Shown here piece by piece: positions 1 through 11,512 of a DNA stretch of 64,000 nt. The number at the start of each line of letters is the position of its first letter. The stretch's first letter is position 1. The position numbers were made by a program, and so were the translations under genes. The DNA comes from Macrotrachela quadricornifera (Eukaryota > Rotifera > Eurotatoria > Philodinida > Philodinidae), in NCBI GenBank assembly GCA_022393335.1, contig JAJEKB010000844.1, positions 88,761 to 152,760 on the forward strand, read 5' to 3'. Below the pieces are notes generated by a model that worked only from the letters and a program-made list of their open reading frames with translations, made no database searches and was not told the origin of the DNA.

Positions 1-2501
1 GTATGTGCACGACTACTTGATGTATTCATATTTGTTGCAGCTATTGTTCGATTTTCTGTTCCTTCATTTATACGACGTTCAAGATCAATATAATTACCAA
101 CAGGTACAATACGAAGACCTTGTGGATAGAAATAACCAGATGTTGGATGTTGTCGAACAATAAGACCTGATTATATTTTATCTTGAAATTGTTTCAAATT
201 TTGATACTTTACCTCCTTTAGGATTTGTTTTTGTTAATAAATCACGAACTTGTTCATTGTAAATTTCCATTATTGATAAAGTAACTTCAAAACGCTTGAA
301 AAAATGAAAAGTATATTTTAAATTAATAGATATACTTTTGCCTGATTGTAAGATATTCTCATTAGCTGATAGTTTACAACTCATAATTTCATCAATATTT
401 TGATAGAAATTACATCTTTATTCAAGAAAGTCAAGTAAAATAAACATAGATGTTATTTAATATTAGTTGTTTTAAGTTACTAAATGAAATATTTACATAG
501 ATTTTTTCGTTTATTCTCAATATTAGTATAATATGAAATATAATTAATTGAAACAAAGGATATTAATCTTAGAAATTCCAAGAATTGTTAATTTCACATT
601 GTATACCTTGGTTAAAGCTATAATAATAAACTTTTCTCCAAAGAATTACTGTCTATTTTAAAATAGAATGAAATCGATTGTTAGTTGAATTACTCGATAA
701 CGTTGATAACTATCGAATTCAAATTTTAATCATTAGAAAGAGGATGAATAGGGATATACAAGCCTACCGGAGAATTGTAAAACATAGAAAACTTCAAGAA
801 TCTCTGGAAAAACACTACAAAATTTCAAGTCAGAATTCTGTAATTTAATTTTCTCGTACTAAGATGAGGATTAAAAAAAAATTATTAAAGTGATCATCAT
901 CTTGTAAGAAAACGTAGAGATCGACTAAAAATTTTAGAATATATAAGATAGTCATTGGTCAACAACAGAGCTGAACTGAAATCAAAAACATATCTAATCA
1001 AAGAAAACAGACAGTGTTTTTTTAGAAACCCGTGTAATTCTCTAGAAAGTTTTTGACGCATTTTAATCCTTAGATAGACTTATATCCTCATTTATTCTCT
1101 TTCTAAGGATGAAACCTTGAGCTCAATAACTATTACAACTGCTAAGTTATTCAGCAGACAACCAAATCTATTCTATTTTAAAATAGACTATAGTTGATTA
1201 ATTGATATAATAAAAAGAGCAATTAAGCCAAGAATTTTAACAAAACTTACCGATTCCATTTCTAAACTAAGTATCAACAATATTGATTTTCTAATCAAAA
1301 ACAAAACTACTTCAATATTAAAATGTATTATATTATTCTTTTTTGTTTCATTCTAATTATTATTCCAGGTAGTATACTTCATGTTTGTCAGTAATTGAAA
1401 AAAACACCGCCTGACTTTAACATATACTATACTATATGAACAATAAAGCATTCTCTTCAATAAAATTACTTTTTTTAAATAGTAATGAACAAACTAAGTA
1501 TAAATTGTTCTTTTTTTTTAATAAAATATCGCATCTGACAGAAGGTATTCATTTGATATATAATAAGTTCAATATTATTCAAATTGAATTCATACTAGAT
1601 TTTATTTTAACATTCTCCTATGTAAATTAAAATTTAACTTTACATACAATAGTTGAATTTGTTTTATTTTCAATTTGTCGAAATAATTCATCACACGTAA
1701 TTGGTATGATTCCACTAACAAAATAAATATTTAAAATTATTTATTATAAAAAAAAAAACAAGAAAAGAAAAATAATTCTATACCGATTAACACCGTAGCC
1801 AATCATAGAATAACTTTTTCCTGATCCTGTTTGCCCATATGCAAATAATGAACAATTAAAACCTAAAGTAGAAAAATGAACTTTTATTATTTTTTTTTTT
1901 TTGAAATTTTTATTTTAACCATCAAATGCATTTTTTAACATATTACGACCAAGATCATCGAAAACTTTTTGTTGTGAAGCATAACATGAGGAAAATTTAT
2001 CAGCTTGAAATGTTCCTGATGGAAGTTCAATAAAACCATCATGTGACCTAGAAGAATTTTTTTTAAATTCAGTTTAAAAAATCCTTTTAAATTTACCAAT
2101 ATGAATAATCAAATGAAAACTAATAAATACAAAAACAACATTTTTTTTTTACTTAAAAATTCTAATTAATTCATTTTTAATACTCACTTGTTTTGTTTCA
2201 TTTACTAAAACAACATAAATTATTTTATAATTAATATTAACTATTATTCTTACATAATAATCGTGGATCAGTTATAAATGTTGATTTTCCATTCATTTGA
2301 ATTATAAGTTTTGCATCTCGATCTTTTTCTCTATTTATTAAAAAAATATTATTTTACAATATATATTTAATTATTTTACCGTTGATTAAATGGTCGAACA
2401 CGTACAGCAACTTTAATACTAATAAAATAATATATATATATATATATAATCTTATTATAAAAATTTTAAAAAAATAATAATATTTACAATTCTTCACACA
2501 T
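1..2501 (-). CDS. Kinesin-3 family motor, KIF28/KLP-6-like (5' part of gene)
   Basis: N-terminal motor domain of a microtubule motor, cut by the window edge. Ten exons can be read: 2488-2501 (ATG), 2380-2418, 2254-2330, 2188-2204 (17-nt microexon), 2097-2119 (23 nt), 1920-2047, 1784-1862, 1648-1714, 213-294 and 1-166. Every junction is GT..AG and in phase. Visible motor signatures in order: VAVRVRPFNQR (beta1), FSFDYSYWSHDGF, YASQQKVFDDLG, the P-loop AYGQTGSGKSYSMIGYG, MEIYNEQVRDLL, and the switch I region ATNMNTSSSRAHT at the window edge. The FDYSYW block and the P-loop followed by SYSMIGYG and GIIPITCDELF point to kinesin-3, closest in my memory to KIF28/KLP-6, a ciliary and neuronal cargo motor. 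The FHA and tail domains lie outside, so the subfamily is less certain than the family. Intron 8 (295-1647) is about twenty times longer than its neighbours and holds a foldback element. Confidence 0.93.
652..1187 (-). mobile_element. Degenerate TIR/foldback element in kinesin intron 8
   Basis: Both ends carry the palindrome TCTATTTTAAAATAGA (652-667 and 1172-1187). Inward of it, the two flanks are imperfect inverted copies of each other for about 150 bases; both arms share an AGAAAGAG block and a TTCTAGAGA-like block. There is no transposase reading frame, so this is a non-autonomous MITE-like element. A second copy lies in the long intron of the CorA gene (50560-51014). The two match over the arms and also inside (893-965 against 50757-50835, opposite window strands). 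Confidence 0.7.
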
Positions 2502-3788
2502 TGTATTTTGATTAAATAAAGTCTTTAGTTAGAACGTCTTTTAATATATGAAAAAAAAAAAGAAAATGTAATGCTTGAATGATAATGCAAGATATGAAAA
2601 ATATATATATAAAAGAAAAAGAAAAAATATGAAAGTAGTCAAGAAAAAGAATATCACTTGTCAGTTACTTGAAGTCTTAGACAATGAAATTTATGCCATA
2701 TTAAAAGTTTTTACATTCTAATGAGGAAAAAAAAAGCATATCTATATTTGTTTTCTAATACAAACAATGATGAAGTAGATAGAATTGTAATTAATTCTTC
2801 TATCATTTATAAACGGAAGTAAACAAATTCTTTTTCTATATATATTCACTAACAAAAAAAAAAAAAGAAATCTTGTATGATAACTGAAATAAATACTATT
2901 ATTGATATTTTTATAGGATGATTACAAGTAATTTGTGAATATCATGAGAAAGATTTAATTAGATATATTATAGATTCTATTTACAATACAAGAAATCTCA
3001 TAAAATAAAATAAAATATATTGATATTTCAAAGAAAATATTACCAAAAAAAGAAGAAAAAGATTCTAACATGTTATTATCAGAAAAAACTTGAGCTTATA
3101 AAGTGCATCAAAAGAAATCATAGAGTGACGTCATATATTCCTTCATGGGAAAAGTATCATTAAAAAAATTTTTTTTTCTAAGAAAATACAAAAGATCATA
3201 GTATGACCTTTCCACCTACATTTCTTTTGTAGTCATTTTTTTTGTTTACATGAATTAATCATCTTTCTATAATGTTCATTCAGGCATAAAATACTTCAAA
3301 AAATATCATTCATCCTTCCTTATATTTATCTTCAAGTCTAAATTAATATTGTTTAAAAAAGAAAACTAAGTCTTTTTCTATTGTTAGAGATCTTTCCTTA
3401 TAATATTACATAGATTTTAAATGTTATATTTGATTGAACAATGATTATAATATGAAAATTCTACTATATCTTCTAAATTTTTAATACGAGATGTAGATAA
3501 AGTTTATTAATTATTGTCATAATTTTGATTATGTTCAACCTTTCTCTTTACATTATTTTTGACCTTTTCAAGTTTTCAATCGAATAGTTTAATTTAAAAA
3601 ATGCAGAATAATCAAAATATCTCAGTATATAAACAAGGATAAGAAAGTCTGAGTAACACTACATAATCAAAAATGTCTAGAAAAGAAAAAACAAAACGAA
3701 TGAAATTCTCAAAAAAAAAAAAATAATAATAATTTCTTGTTATTTTTATATTTAAGAATGATAAAACAATAAAAGAAATAATATATTA
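2502..3788. other. Intergenic, AT-rich, no gene seen
   Basis: Lies between the kinesin start and the stop of the four-helix membrane protein. Poly-A/poly-T runs and scattered stops in all frames; I see no coding or RNA feature. The kinesin promoter should lie at its left end. Confidence 0.6.
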
Positions 3789-4505
3789 TCACGCTGATGA
3801 ATTTCGAATAAATGAACGTTGTTTTTTTAAAATACCAAATACAATTGAATTTATAACTGATTGTAAAAATGCTGCAGCAAATATTCCAATTAAAAATCCA
3901 TTCAATATTTTATGAGAATGTCTACATGTACCATCATCACTATCATTTTCTGTTGAATTATCATTACATTTATCAGTTATTATTATAATAATACCAATAC
4001 CAAATATAATAGCAATAATTATCATTTGCCAAAAAAATGAATTAAAAAGTTTTAAATAATCTATTGTATGTGGACGATGATATAAAACAACTGTACTTAT
4101 ACCAATACCAATAATAAGTGCACCTGCCCAAAATCCATAATAATAATAAATAATGGATTTTGTTGTTAGTATACCTATTTGTATACCAATAGACATAATA
4201 CCAAATAATATTGTTATTATTCCATTTACAACTATAAAAATACGAATTTTTTTTGATATGATTGTCTCTTGATTAATTGATATATTATCTCGAGTAACTT
4301 GTACATGACCATCTGTTATTGGTGGACCAGGATAATTATTAATATAAACAACTGATTGATTATCAATATCAGAATAACTTGGTGGTGGAACTCTATCAAA
4401 TTGATTTCCATCTAATTTATAAAGAACACTTGTATATGGTGGTGGTGCAGGTAAAGAAGTATTATCACTATTTTCATTATTAGGTCTATTTGATATTCTA
4501 TCCAT
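3789..4505 (-). CDS. Four-helix membrane protein with PY motifs
   Basis: A single-exon gene of 238 aa that I cannot assign to a named family. The N-terminal ~85 residues are polar and proline-rich and contain two PPxY motifs (PPPY at 21-24 and PPSY at 41-44), the usual ligand for WW domains of NEDD4-type ubiquitin ligases. Four hydrophobic helices follow at about 88-113, 118-142, 153-177 and 200-226. A short acidic loop (DNSTENDSDDG) carrying Cys180 and Cys194 separates helices 3 and 4. This topology, with both ends likely cytosolic, resembles the MS4A/TMEM176-like or tetraspan groups, but the tetraspanin CCG motif is absent. A trafficking adaptor or receptor controlled by ubiquitination is a reasonable inference, not shown. 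The start ATG is the first in the frame; a poly-T tract lies just upstream. Confidence 0.75.
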   Translation of the reverse strand: MDRISNRPNNENSDNTSLPAPPPYTSVLYKLDGNQFDRVPPPSYSDIDNQSVVYINNYPGPPITDGHVQVTRDNISINQETIISKKIRIFIVVNGIITILFGIMSIGIQIGILTTKSIIYYYYGFWAGALIIGIGISTVVLYHRPHTIDYLKLFNSFFWQMIIIAIIFGIGIIIIITDKCNDNSTENDSDDGTCRHSHKILNGFLIGIFAAAFLQSVINSIVFGILKKQRSFIRNSSA

Positions 4506-6090
4506 ATTGATCGTATGTATTGGGTCGTATTATTGCTATAATATACTTGTTTTTTTTTTTTTTTTCGTTTGCTTATTTCTGTTTGGTCTGATGACGAAAA
4601 ATACGAGAGGCATAACCTGTAAAAATCAAGCATGGCCTTTTCTTTTTTTTTTTTATACATACATTAACTATGCAACTAGTGTTACACCTGTACAGAACGA
4701 ATAAATATGCACATATATGTTAATATAAATAAATGATAAAACTTGCCACACCCGATCATCATACTACATCGTTATATTTTGAAAGAAATTAACGTAAAAT
4801 GCTAGCTTTATACGATAAAATGATTATTTTCTACCTTATAATTAATTCATAAATAAGATAGAATAATTATACTTTCTTGGTGTTTTTTTAAATAATGGCA
4901 TCATTTTGCAAACGGATATTTATAGTATTATACATCTTTATTTATATTCAAGAATAGATAAATATATCGTACATGATGTTTCAAAAATTCACTAAAAACA
5001 AGTTTATTTAAATATCTCTTACATAATTGAAACAATTTATTTATTTATTTTTTGCTTCAAATAATATTGTCGTAGGTTGTGTATACTTTTAGATGCATAT
5101 CTGTACTTATAGACATTAGAATAAAAATAGTTTTGTTAATAACCAAATTTTAGTTATCTTCCATAGTGATACAATAAAGACAGTATTAAAAAGAAATAAA
5201 CTCAATGAAACTCATAATATTCATTCCACGAACAATGATACATTGAATATTCACTAATGAAAATAAAAAAGCATAATTTGTCTATAAATTTCATATAGAA
5301 GATTTACATGATCAAATGGAAGTAAAATAACATCATTAATCAAGAGAACCTATTAATCATTTCTCGTTAAAATGAAAATCGATGTATATATAAAGATCTT
5401 TTTGAATTCAAAATAAAAAACTATATATATATATGGATTATCTACAAAGAACGTCTAATGAAAAAATGATAAATGTATTCAAAGAATTAAGTTTTGTTTT
5501 CTTTTATAAAAATTAATTGAAATGAAATTCTAAAATAAGAGCAAATAATTTTTATAAAAAATTCAATATAGTGTAAGCTTACATATATGTTGTATGGGAA
5601 TTAACGAACATATGTTGTTAAATATTGTGATTTTTCTCGTAAAAATATTTTGATATTTTCATTGAAAATAAATCCGATAATCACAAGAGAAATCTAAATA
5701 GTGTAGGCGTCAATATTTGTAGATAAAAACTTAAATGATAAATATTTTTCTATTCTAGGTTAAAATTTAGAGTACGTTTTTATTTTATTTCTATTTGGTA
5801 AATCAATTGTTGACGTTAAAAAACATAAATTTTATCAGCTGCAATAAACCAAAAAATAGTTCTCAGGATTAATATTATTTTATATCTATCAATCTATATA
5901 GTTTATCAGTAGCGATGGACAATTAACTTTAAATATAATAACATTTAAAAAGCCCAAAACAGTATCATTTGATTATTTTTTTAAAGATACATGTCCTTGT
6001 CACTTGGCTTAAACTAAGGATTGTATTTAAGTATATGATGATGGATTTCTATTTTCTTTTTAGAAATAAATTTGATCAATCCTCTCTATC
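4506..6090. other. Intergenic between divergent genes, nothing else seen
   Basis: Separates the divergently transcribed tetraspan gene (-) and phospholipase A2 gene (+), so it should hold both promoters. Very AT-rich with short TA runs; no open frame with protein-like composition. Confidence 0.6.
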
Positions 6091-6601
6091 ATGTCTTCAT
6101 CATTATCTACTTTGGCTTTTCTTCTCCTGATTTCCTTATTTCAAATTAATGCTACACCTGCACCTGGTCCTGCAAGTCAAGGACGTAATTTATATCAATT
6201 TGGCAATATGATCAGTCAAACATTAGGCACATCTGCATTGAGCTATAATGGTTATGGTTGTTGGTAAGTTATTTTAAATAAAATCATTTCATTTCATTTC
6301 ATCAATCTTTTTTAGGTGTGGATTCGGTGGTAAAGGTCAACCAGTTGATGGTACAGATGCTTGTTGTAAAGCTCATGATCACTGTTATGATGAAATTATT
6401 GATTCTCGATCAAGTTTTCTTTCATGTTCACCATATGTCAGCACTTATAGTTGGGATTTAGATCCTAAAACAAAAACTCTAGTTTGCAAAGATGCAGCAG
6501 GTTCATGCGCACATCGTGTTTGTGAATGTGATCGTATTGTTACTGAATGTTATAAGCAACATGCTCATACATTCAATAAATCTTTAAAATGTCCCAAATA
6601 A
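6091..6601 (+). CDS. Secreted phospholipase A2 (group I/II-like)
   Basis: Hydrolyses the sn-2 ester of phospholipids in a Ca2+-dependent way; probably secreted for digestion or defence. Two exons, 6091-6263 and 6316-6601, with a 52-base intron that splits the Trp codon of the calcium loop; the product is 152 aa. A signal peptide occupies about residues 1-21 (hydrophobic core LAFLLLISLF). The mature part shows the family hallmarks: calcium loop YGCWCGFGGKG (55-65), active-site motif DACCKAHDHCY (72-82) with catalytic His78 and the Ca2+ ligand Asp79, and the second motif CECDRIVTEC (127-136) supplying the catalytic Asp130. Cysteines are abundant and paired as expected. Length and order match animal secreted PLA2. 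A polyadenylation signal AATAAA lies at 6694-6699. It is complete, with no missing catalytic residue. Confidence 0.95.
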
Positions 6602-8476
6602 ACGTAGTTGATAAAAAAAACATCCATACATATTCGTTTAATATTTCTCTTATACTTTATTTTGCAATGTAACACATAATGGATACAATTATTAATAAAC
6701 ACAATAGATAATGAAGGATGAAAGAATTTTTTAATTGTAATTCTATTCTATGAAGTTTATTTCTCACTCTTCTTCAATTCTAATATAGCTGTAAGATTAG
6801 TAAAAAAAAGTACTAATACAGCTTTTGTCATTTTTATTTTTATTATAAAGTATTAACACTTTTATCACTTAAATATTGTCGTCATTTTCTTCAAGAATAC
6901 TTCCATTGACATTAACTATTCTCTTACTTACCTCTTGAGCTAGAAAATATTGCAAATAATGATCTAGTTAGAGCATTCAATTTTGGATATATACTATGTT
7001 ATAAGTTATTTTTCGTTAACTAAATACAGGTTTTTATTTAATTGATAATTAATATGACTTATTGATCATTGTCAATATATAATTTATCGTTTTATGAACG
7101 TCATTCAGTTGTTTTTGATCATCTGATTATATTCTCACCCTGATTCTACCTTTAGGAAAAGATTGGACAAACCTACATATATTTATTTCGTTTTTACTTT
7201 CGATGAGAGACATTTACCTTGCTAAAAATAAATATTATTCATAATAATTACTTTTTTATATTGCCCAAGGATAGATATTTCGAATATTTGGAAATTATTA
7301 TTTAACTATTTGATTTCATATATAGATACAGCTATTCAATACAAACGAATAGTGAGTTCATTCATGATTAATAATTCTTATTGATTTAAACCAAAAATAC
7401 GATAGACATTGCAGAATACAAACGAAGAGATACATGTAGTCTTGGTAATAAAGTCTACTTTTATTTAATAATATATGTATTATCAAGTTCTAGGATGTAA
7501 CATTAAGATGATGATAGATGGCGTCATCTTCGTCGTTATCATAAACTTCTCACATAAACTAGGGTTATGAAAAATCTTTTTAGATTTTTGTGATTGTAAT
7601 TTGACAGAATTACAGATGTTGAAACATGTGGAAAAAAAAGTAGTTCTATTGTTCTACTTATCTCTTCATTAACTTTTGCTCCTTCGGAATGGGCGATATT
7701 TCCGTCGAAAGAGCGTCTAAAATGAAACAAAACCTCTTTACAAATTCTTCAAAACTCTGAGTCTTCGTATTGTAAACATTCTCCTTCTAAACTAAGGCTT
7801 GTTTTCATTGACAATCATTTTTAATACAACGCTAAATCGTGACCGAAGATGTAGAGAGATTTTTCTTTTGATTAAAAACATTTTTTATGTTAATTCAGAA
7901 TATAATATTAGTTTTCATTATATCCTCATTTTTCTCACTGAAACCTCTTAAATATGAATTAATTTATGTCTTGCACTAGTGTTTTCTCATCATATTTCAT
8001 CTTTTATGAAACTATTTTTAAAAAACCTCTATAGAGATTTTTTATTTCGTTTTAGATGCTCTTTTGAATGAAATGTCATTCACTATGAACAAACAAAAAA
8101 ATATTAATAAAGTCTCTCTGACGATTCAATCATTTGTGATAAATTAATGCAATGTTCTGATGAAAGATTTGAATATCTATTTTATTAAAAATTCTCTATT
8201 TTATTCTTTCTAATAAAAAATAAAAAAATAAACGGTAATTGTCATAATGTATAGCATTCTCAATAGAATAACAATAAGCATGAAAAGTAAAGCACACACC
8301 GGATTTTTTGTGTATAAAAAATAAAAGCCAAAAGAAAAACAACAAATGTGTTTTGGTAGAATTATCGCGAGAATGAAAAAAAAAAACTACTAAAATATTT
8401 TTAAAAAAAATCCATACATTTGTTTTAGTTTAATAGAAATGAGAATATTATCTGGCAATATAATAAAATAAAAATT
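6602..8476. other. Intergenic, with a weak inverted repeat
   Basis: Convergent intergenic region between phospholipase A2 (+) and the first phosphatase (-). No coding frame of protein-like quality. It contains an imperfect inverted repeat, listed separately. Confidence 0.55.
7685..8090. repeat. Imperfect inverted repeat, possible foldback element
   Basis: The reverse complement of about 7685-7735 and the forward sequence of about 8037-8090 share a run around TTTTAGACGCTCTTTCGA / TTTTAGATGCTCTTTTGA and remain similar for about 50 bases. About 300 bases lie between the arms. Identity is only about three in four by eye, so this is tentative. Confidence 0.35.
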
Positions 8477-9493
8477 CTATGGGAGATAATAACGATTAAA
8501 TGATGATGGTATATATTTGCCTGTTCGTAATGCATTTAATCTTGTTGAAAAATATGGTTCACGTGTTGTTTCAAATGGTTTAATTGATGTTGTATGAAAA
8601 CGAAAATGTTCAGGTTGATTATGTAAAAATGATGAATTTATATAACTATTTGAATTATTAAGAAATGAACTTATTGGACGATGATTATTTTTAATAGTAT
8701 TAGTTGAATAATTTGAAATCATTTTTGAATCTTGATATGGTAATATATTTGTTATTGAACGATTAACATAAGAATTTGGTCTTGATAATGTTCTATTTGT
8801 TAGATAGAGAGGAAATTCTGTTGTTGTTGTTGTTTGTCGACGAGGAGTTATTGTTTCTCCTATTGATAAATATATGTCAGGTACAGAACCAAATGATGAA
8901 TCAACAAATGAAACACTTGTAGAACCAAATAAAGATTTTTCATAGGCAATTAACTAATGAATAAAATACAATATATTCAATTATATATATATATGGAATT
9001 GTTTTCTTTTTTATTACTTGTTTAATAAAACCAAAATTTGGTCCAATTATTGGTCGACGTGAACGTAAATAATAAAATGCATCACGTAATGACATTTGCT
9101 TGTATTTCATTAAATAAGCTAGAATGATATATATATGTATGTAGAAATTTTACTAATAAATTTATCTTGTACAAATTCGATTGAATATTTAAACTAACCT
9201 AAAATAATAGAAGCCGATCTTGATCGTCCAACATAACAATGAACAAGTGTTTTTTTTCCTTGTTGTAAATATTGATCAATTCGATCTGTTAATCGATCAA
9301 AATAAGGATGTATTGATGTTGTTGGTAAATCTGGTATACTAATTTTTTCATATTCAATTGTTGGACCAAGATCTTGTATTGGACATTCTGATGATATATT
9401 AATAACAGCACGAATACCTTTTGTTAATATTGTTTGATGAGATTCAAGACCAGATATATATAAATTATCAATTACTTCTGTAATACCTAACAT
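8477..9493 (-). CDS. Atypical dual-specificity protein phosphatase
   Basis: Removes phosphate from Ser/Thr/Tyr. Three exons, 9199-9493, 9018-9118 and 8477-8953, all in phase; 290 aa. The catalytic domain fills about residues 1-150: the general-acid loop has Asp55 (IPDLP), and the signature HCYVGRSRS at 85-93 gives nucleophile Cys86 and phosphate-binding Arg92, fitting HCxxGxxR. Exon 2 supplies AYLMKYKQMSLRDAF and RPIIGPNFGFIKQL, the conserved helices of the DUSP14/18/21 group. The last ~140 residues are an Asn/Ser-rich disordered tail with no known domain. The gene starts with only a few residues before the domain, as in atypical DUSPs that lack a MAPK-docking CH2 domain. It lies directly downstream of a second DUSP gene on the same strand with the same exon logic around the active site and a similar long tail, so the two are probably an old tandem duplication. 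Confidence 0.9.
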
Positions 9494-9777
9494 AATTATT
9501 ATTTAATATTACAACTTTCTAGAAAGAAAATTCAAAATAAAAATTATTTATGAATTTATTTTAAATCAAACACACTGAGAAGGAAGAAAAAAAAAAGAAT
9601 TATTTTTTTTTTTTCATTAATAATGAAATATCAAATAAAAAATAACGACACGCATCTGACATTTAAAAAAACCAAAATTGAGAAAATACAAATGCGTATC
9701 ACATTATAATGTATAAAATCATTCATTCAAATAATAATATTTCAAAAAAAAAAGAAAAAAAATAATTCTTATTCTCA

Positions 9778-11512
9778 TTATGGAGCTAATGGTTTAACAA
9801 AACTACTGCGATATGTTGTTTCATAATGTAATCGTTGTTGATCATTATCTACTGTTGTTAGTGCTGAACTAACTGTAACAGTTGGATGATTATGACGATT
9901 ATGATGCATAGAATGTCGATGTCTAATATTTGGTGCAGTACTTATTGGTAAACTTCGATTACTAACATGGGAAGTTGATGATGTACTTGGTGCAGGTGGA
10001 AGAGAATTATTATTTGGTATATTATTATTATTATTAAATAAACGATTTGGAGCAAATCGAGTTGGAGTTAAAAATGTTTGTTTATTAATTGAAAATAATG
10101 GTGTTTGATTAATTGGATTATTAATATATGTTGAAGTAGCAGCAGCAACTGATGGACGAAATGTTGGATTGGATGTTAATGATCGAGAACGTACAAGATT
10201 ATTGAAATTATTTACGGATAAATCTCGAACTGTTGATCGAGGTTGATTTAATATTGTATCACTGGTTATATTACTAATATTAATAGAATTACTACCATTA
10301 GCAGGTGTAGATGAATTAGGTGAAGGTACTAATCCAGGTTGTTGTTGACTACGAAATTGTTTGATTTCTTCAAATGCAACATCGGGTATATTACCGAATT
10401 GAGTTGGTATTACTAAATAATGAAAGAAATCAAGAGATTTATTTAAAATATTTAATTATTACATTTTAAAAACAATAGTTTTCATAGAATTCTGTATAAT
10501 ATAATTTCATCAATATGTACATACGCAATACATTGCTTTGACTTTTACTACACAACTGTACTTCTCGGGCAATATTAAAAAAAAACTACTTGATCATGTA
10601 ATCAACCATGTTTTTCTAAGAAAATATTCAATTGCTTCATTTATTCAAGAAACCTTATATAAACATGCATTATTAATCCTTTTAATCTCTCATGTCATTT
10701 GGTAGATGGTATACAGAACGCAAAAGAAGTATTTGACGATTGAAAATGTTAAAAAACATTTAAATTTTTTTTATGATTAATTTCTATTCTTACTTTTAAC
10801 ACTATTTTCATTTTTTAATTGATTTTCATATGCAACAAGTTGATTCCAAAATCCTAAATTTGGAAAACAAATTGGACGATTTTTTTTACATAATAAATAT
10901 GCATCTCGTAAAGTCATATCCATATAACGCATTAAATAAGCACAAACAATTGTTGTACCTAATATAAAAAAAAAGAAATGAATGAATATTCGAAAAAAAA
11001 AATATATTAAAGTACTTCGACTTATTCCAGCCATACAATGTACAAGTACTTTATTTTGTTTATCAGCATTAAGATGAGCATGAATTTTATCAGTTAATGA
11101 ATTAAAATAATTACTTATAGGTGCTGTTGGAAAATCAATAATATCAAATTTTTCTAATTTAATAGTTTTTGGATAAACAATAGCGGCTGATTCAATTGCA
11201 ACATTCTTTTTATTTTTTTACATAAAAAATAAATTTTTTAATTTTAAATAAAATAAAATAAAAATATTTACCACAATATATGTTATACCCAATTTTTGTA
11301 CTTGTTCAAGAGTAGCTGCCATTTGACCTAAAATAAAAAAAAAGAAATAAATATAATTAAAGAAAAAAAAAAACAAGAATTTAATAAAAACCTGAAATGA
11401 ATATTTGTGGTGTTATTTCAGAAATTGACATAAAAAATGTCATTCTATTAAGGTTATTTATTGTTGTTGAATTATTCATTGAAGATATCGACGGTAACGG
11501 CTTTCTATTCAT
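9778..11512 (-). CDS. Atypical dual-specificity protein phosphatase with long disordered tail
   Basis: Five exons: 11392-11512, 11272-11327, 11016-11205, 10794-10958 and 9778-10412; every phase agrees, giving 388 aa. The domain begins near residue 30 with ITPQIFISGQMAATLEQV and LGITYIVNVAIES, a DUSP14/18-type opening. Asp83 (IIDFPTAP) is the expected general acid. The signature HCMAGISRS at 115-123 gives nucleophile Cys116 and Arg122. The intron between exons 3 and 4 falls inside the signature, just after the Arg codon, and must be removed to join it to TTIVCAYLMRYMDM. After FWNQLVAYENQL the protein continues for about 215 residues as a Ser/Thr/Asn/Pro-rich tail with an H-rich patch near the end. 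Only 284 bases separate its stop from the ATG of the next phosphatase, supporting tandem origin. An alternative reading through the exon 4 donor would stop after a few residues, so a tail-less isoform is possible. Confidence 0.9.

Noticed and set aside
4412..4704. Overlapping small frames on both strands near the start of the tetraspan gene
   Set aside because: Low-complexity Phe/Lys runs from poly-T and poly-A; no conserved features.
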